From Syncephalis fuscata (taxonomy: Eukaryota; Zoopagomycota; Zoopagomycetes; Zoopagales; Piptocephalidaceae): DNA of 64,000 nucleotides. The stretch lies in contig JAHLTZ010000010.1 of the NCBI GenBank assembly GCA_025786725.1, positions 620,001 to 684,000 on the forward strand, read 5' to 3'. Position numbers and translations under genes: made by a program. The stretch's first letter is position 1; every line of letters starts with the position of its first letter. Under the pieces are notes generated by a model. The model did not search any database and was not told the DNA's origin. It worked only from the letters and a program-made list of their open reading frames with translations. Below are positions 61,513 through 64,000 of this stretch, one piece after another.

Positions 61513-64000
61513 TTATGCGCTATCTCGCACCAGTTTAAGAACAAAGGTGGAGTCGTTGATCTACAATTATCATTAGCACCATTATTATTATTATTATTTA
61601 TTAGTAATCTTTTACTAACCTCTTGATCCTCCTCGGCGATCAATTCGGTCGCAGGTACATCTTGGGCACACTCGGTCATTGGTAATAGAGAACGTTTTAG
61701 CGTTTTTACAATCAGCTCCATCTTATTGGAGAATACTTGGGACAATTGACTTTGTTCATCCTTAATCAAGTGATAATAAGTGTGTACTTTGTCAGTTGGT
61801 TGCAAGCCCGACTAATTTAGTTGGTGCATATCAAACGATTAGTACTAAATAGCCATTTACAACACTTATATTTACTTTTTTGCGCAAACGTTGAACTCGA
61901 TTGATAACTTCACGTGCTAATCCTTCTTGCAGCAATTCGGCGTCCACCAATGTGTCCAATAGAATGAGTACATCCTTGTCGGTATTCGTTTCAAATCGGT
62001 TGTCGTCCGATTCAAAGAAACGTACCACTTGAATATCGCCTTCCACCAATTGAATGCCATCAACTAGCAACTCGTGCGTAGTGAGAATTGCTTAACTTGA
62101 TCGGATGGCAAGCTAGGCAATGCATTCTTTACTTTCATGAGGTCCTTTTTGAGCTTTTGACCCAGCACTTTGTAGTCTGCTTGGGCACGATATTTAATAC
62201 CATATTTTGCTTCATCGTCGGTGATGGTCAGTGTGCGCACATTCAATTCCTATGTATTTATTTAGCTATTTGCCTATTATAAATGACTATTACATACCTC
62301 AAGAATGTATGATTCCAACGAGCGAATGTCTTGATGGTATTCAGCATCCATATGGATCACAATCAATTCGCGCAATGGTGTCTATTTTGTTCAATCAATT
62401 ATTAATATTGATGAGCTGTTATACTTTGTAATTAATCAGTTTTCTTACCTTTAAACTAATGTTACGCTTTTCGCGAATAACACGGCCCAATTCAATGACT
62501 GTTTGCATACGTGCCACCTGGCGTTCAATGACCTTATCAAAATATTCGGCACGTGCCTCTGGGAAAGGCAAAAAGTGCACACTGCGTACATCTTCCTCTT
62601 TGCCACTGGCTGGAATAAAGTCCTTTAACTTCTGGTACATATGCTCGGCAAGGAATGGTGTAAATGGCGACATTAGCTTGACTAGCGTGAATAGAATTTC
62701 AAACAGCGTATTCATGGCTGTTACACCATCTTCAACGCCTTGTTCTCCCTTAAGGCGTTTACGATTGAATCGAATATACCAATTGGTCAATGATTCAATC
62801 AACTTGAGCAATTCCGGTGTCACTGTGTACAAACGATAAGCGGCCATTTCCTGGCGTACAAAAGTTATTAAACTTTGGCAAGAGGCCAAAATCCAACGAT
62901 CCATTACATTGTCCGATCTTGGCTTTTCTGGATTGTATTTGAATTGCACATTATGCTCTTGTTCAAGCCATTGAACCTGGTTAAGGAAGAAACGGAATGA
63001 ATTGTACCATGGTAGCAATACGCGAGAAATAACATCCTTGACGCCATCTTCACGGAAACGCAATGGTTCAGCACGTACAACCGGTGAATTGATCAAATAG
63101 AGACGAAGGGCGTCCGCACCATACTTGTCGATAATCAACTGGGGATCCGGGAAGTTGCGAAGACTTTTACTCATCTTCTTGCCATCACTGGCCAGCACTA
63201 AGCCGTTAACAATGACGTTTTGGAAGGGCGATTTATCAAACAGATGTGTTGATAGTACAAGCAACGTGTAGAACCAGCCTCTTGTCTGGTCTAAACCTTC
63301 AGCAATAAAGTTGGCAGGAAATGTCTGTTCAAATAGCTCCTTGTTTTCGAATGGATAATGCTTCTGGGCGTATGGCATGCTTCCACTCTCAAACCAACAG
63401 TCAAATACTTCGTCAATACGACGCAATTTGCCTTGACCCGTCTTTGATGGAATGGTGACATGGTCAATCTTGTGGCGATGAATATCGGTAAATGGACCTT
63501 CGCCAGACAATTCCTCAAGTTCTTTAATAGAACCAACACAAACAATTTCTTTAAAGTCTTCGCTCACCCATAGCGGAATAGGTGTACCCCAGAATCGACT
63601 ACGCGATACGTTCCAGTCGCGCGCATTTGCTAGCCAGTTAGCAAATCGTTTCTCTTGTACAAACTCTGGTACCCAGCGTGATTCGGCATTGCATTTCAGC
63701 AATTTGTCGGCAATAGTGCTAACGCGAATAAACCAGGATGGCACTGTACGATAAATAAGTGGTGTATTAGAACGCCAGCAGAAAGGATAGCTGTGAACGA
63801 TTTGAGACTGGCGGACCAAACGTCCTTCAGCCTTTAGTCGCTTTTGAATAAGCTTGTCGGCATCCTAAAAGTCACTTATTGTCACAAAAAAGCTTCATGG
63901 TATATATTAATACCTTACCTTTACATAAACGCCAATATAGTCGGTAACAGGTTCGATAAAGCGGCCTGACTCGTCAATTGGACAAGGAATGTGACCATCG
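61513..64000 (-). CDS. ILS1: Cytosolic isoleucyl-tRNA synthetase, 3' part
   Basis: A class I aminoacyl-tRNA synthetase that charges tRNA-Ile. Its 5' end lies beyond the window. From the edge inwards: FIEPVTDYIGVYVK, WFIRVSTIADKLLKCNAESR, ANARDWNVSRSRFWGTPIPL, RIDEVFDCWFESGSMPYAQK and AEGLDQTRGWFYTLLVLSTH. The KMSKS signature sits in VLASDGKKMSKSLRNFPDP. The anticodon-binding helical domain follows (SLTNWYIRFNRKRLKGEQGV; MSPFTPFLAEHMYQ). C-terminal exons read SLESYILEELNVRTLTITDD, LLQEGLAREVINRVQRLRKK and INDSTFVLKLVRDSA, stop at 61513. One missing A near 62096 separates QVK from AILTTHELLVDG. The order matches eukaryotic cytosolic enzymes rather than mitochondrial ones. Confidence 0.93.

Overview
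The window looks like nuclear DNA of an AT-rich, intron-rich unicellular or filamentous eukaryote, most likely an early-diverging fungus. Short GT-AG introns of about 50-100 nt, SMP3-type GPI mannosylation, a PyrC-type dihydroorotase, UMP1/RPN12, TFB1 and a family of small secreted CAP (SCP/PR-1) proteins fit this. Integrator subunit 3, which yeasts and most Dikarya lack, argues against Ascomycota and Basidiomycota. The phylum is my inference.

Layout. 0.2-9.6 kb: INTS3 (+), UMP1 (-), a PfkB sugar kinase (+), a CAP protein (-). 11.5-24.3 kb: dihydroorotase (+), MSH4 (+), SMP3/PIG-Z (+), a REC114-like protein (-), RABL6 (+), SFT2 (-). 24.7-33 kb: START-domain protein (-), degenerate CAP (+), divergent actin-like gene (-), a small tail-anchored-looking protein (+), GPN2 (-), PAM16 (+). 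33.4-40.65 kb: the exceptional locus described below. 41.8-50 kb: CAP with a Ser/Gly tail (-), F-box protein (-), CAP (+), RPN12 (-), IWR1 (+). 49.9-64 kb: SLC33A1 acetyl-CoA transporter (-), two related seven-helix-like membrane proteins (52.6 and 60.4 kb) on either side of TFB1 (-) and a Pro-rich CAP (+), and the 3' part of cytosolic isoleucyl-tRNA synthetase (-), cut by the window end.

The outstanding feature is a minus-strand gene at 33394-40649. After a signal-peptide exon, nearly the whole protein is encoded by single-triplet exons. I count 84 exons of exactly 3 nt, plus one apparent 2-nt unit, separated by about 85 mutually similar introns of about 71-80 nt. Each intron starts GTAAGT (or a close variant) and ends in AG, usually TAATAG. 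All introns are phase 1. Reading the triplets across the junctions gives an open, Gln/Lys/Leu-rich amphipathic helical protein of about 140 residues, apparently secreted. A recent duplication of five exon-intron units inside the array suggests the protein has grown residue by residue through tandem duplication. It recalls schistosome micro-exon genes, but is far more extreme.

Quality note: at least ten genes are broken by what look like single missing bases, usually in short homopolymers. This points to residual long-read indels rather than many pseudogenes. Intron boundaries were inferred by eye from splice motifs and protein continuity. No transcript data or database search was available.
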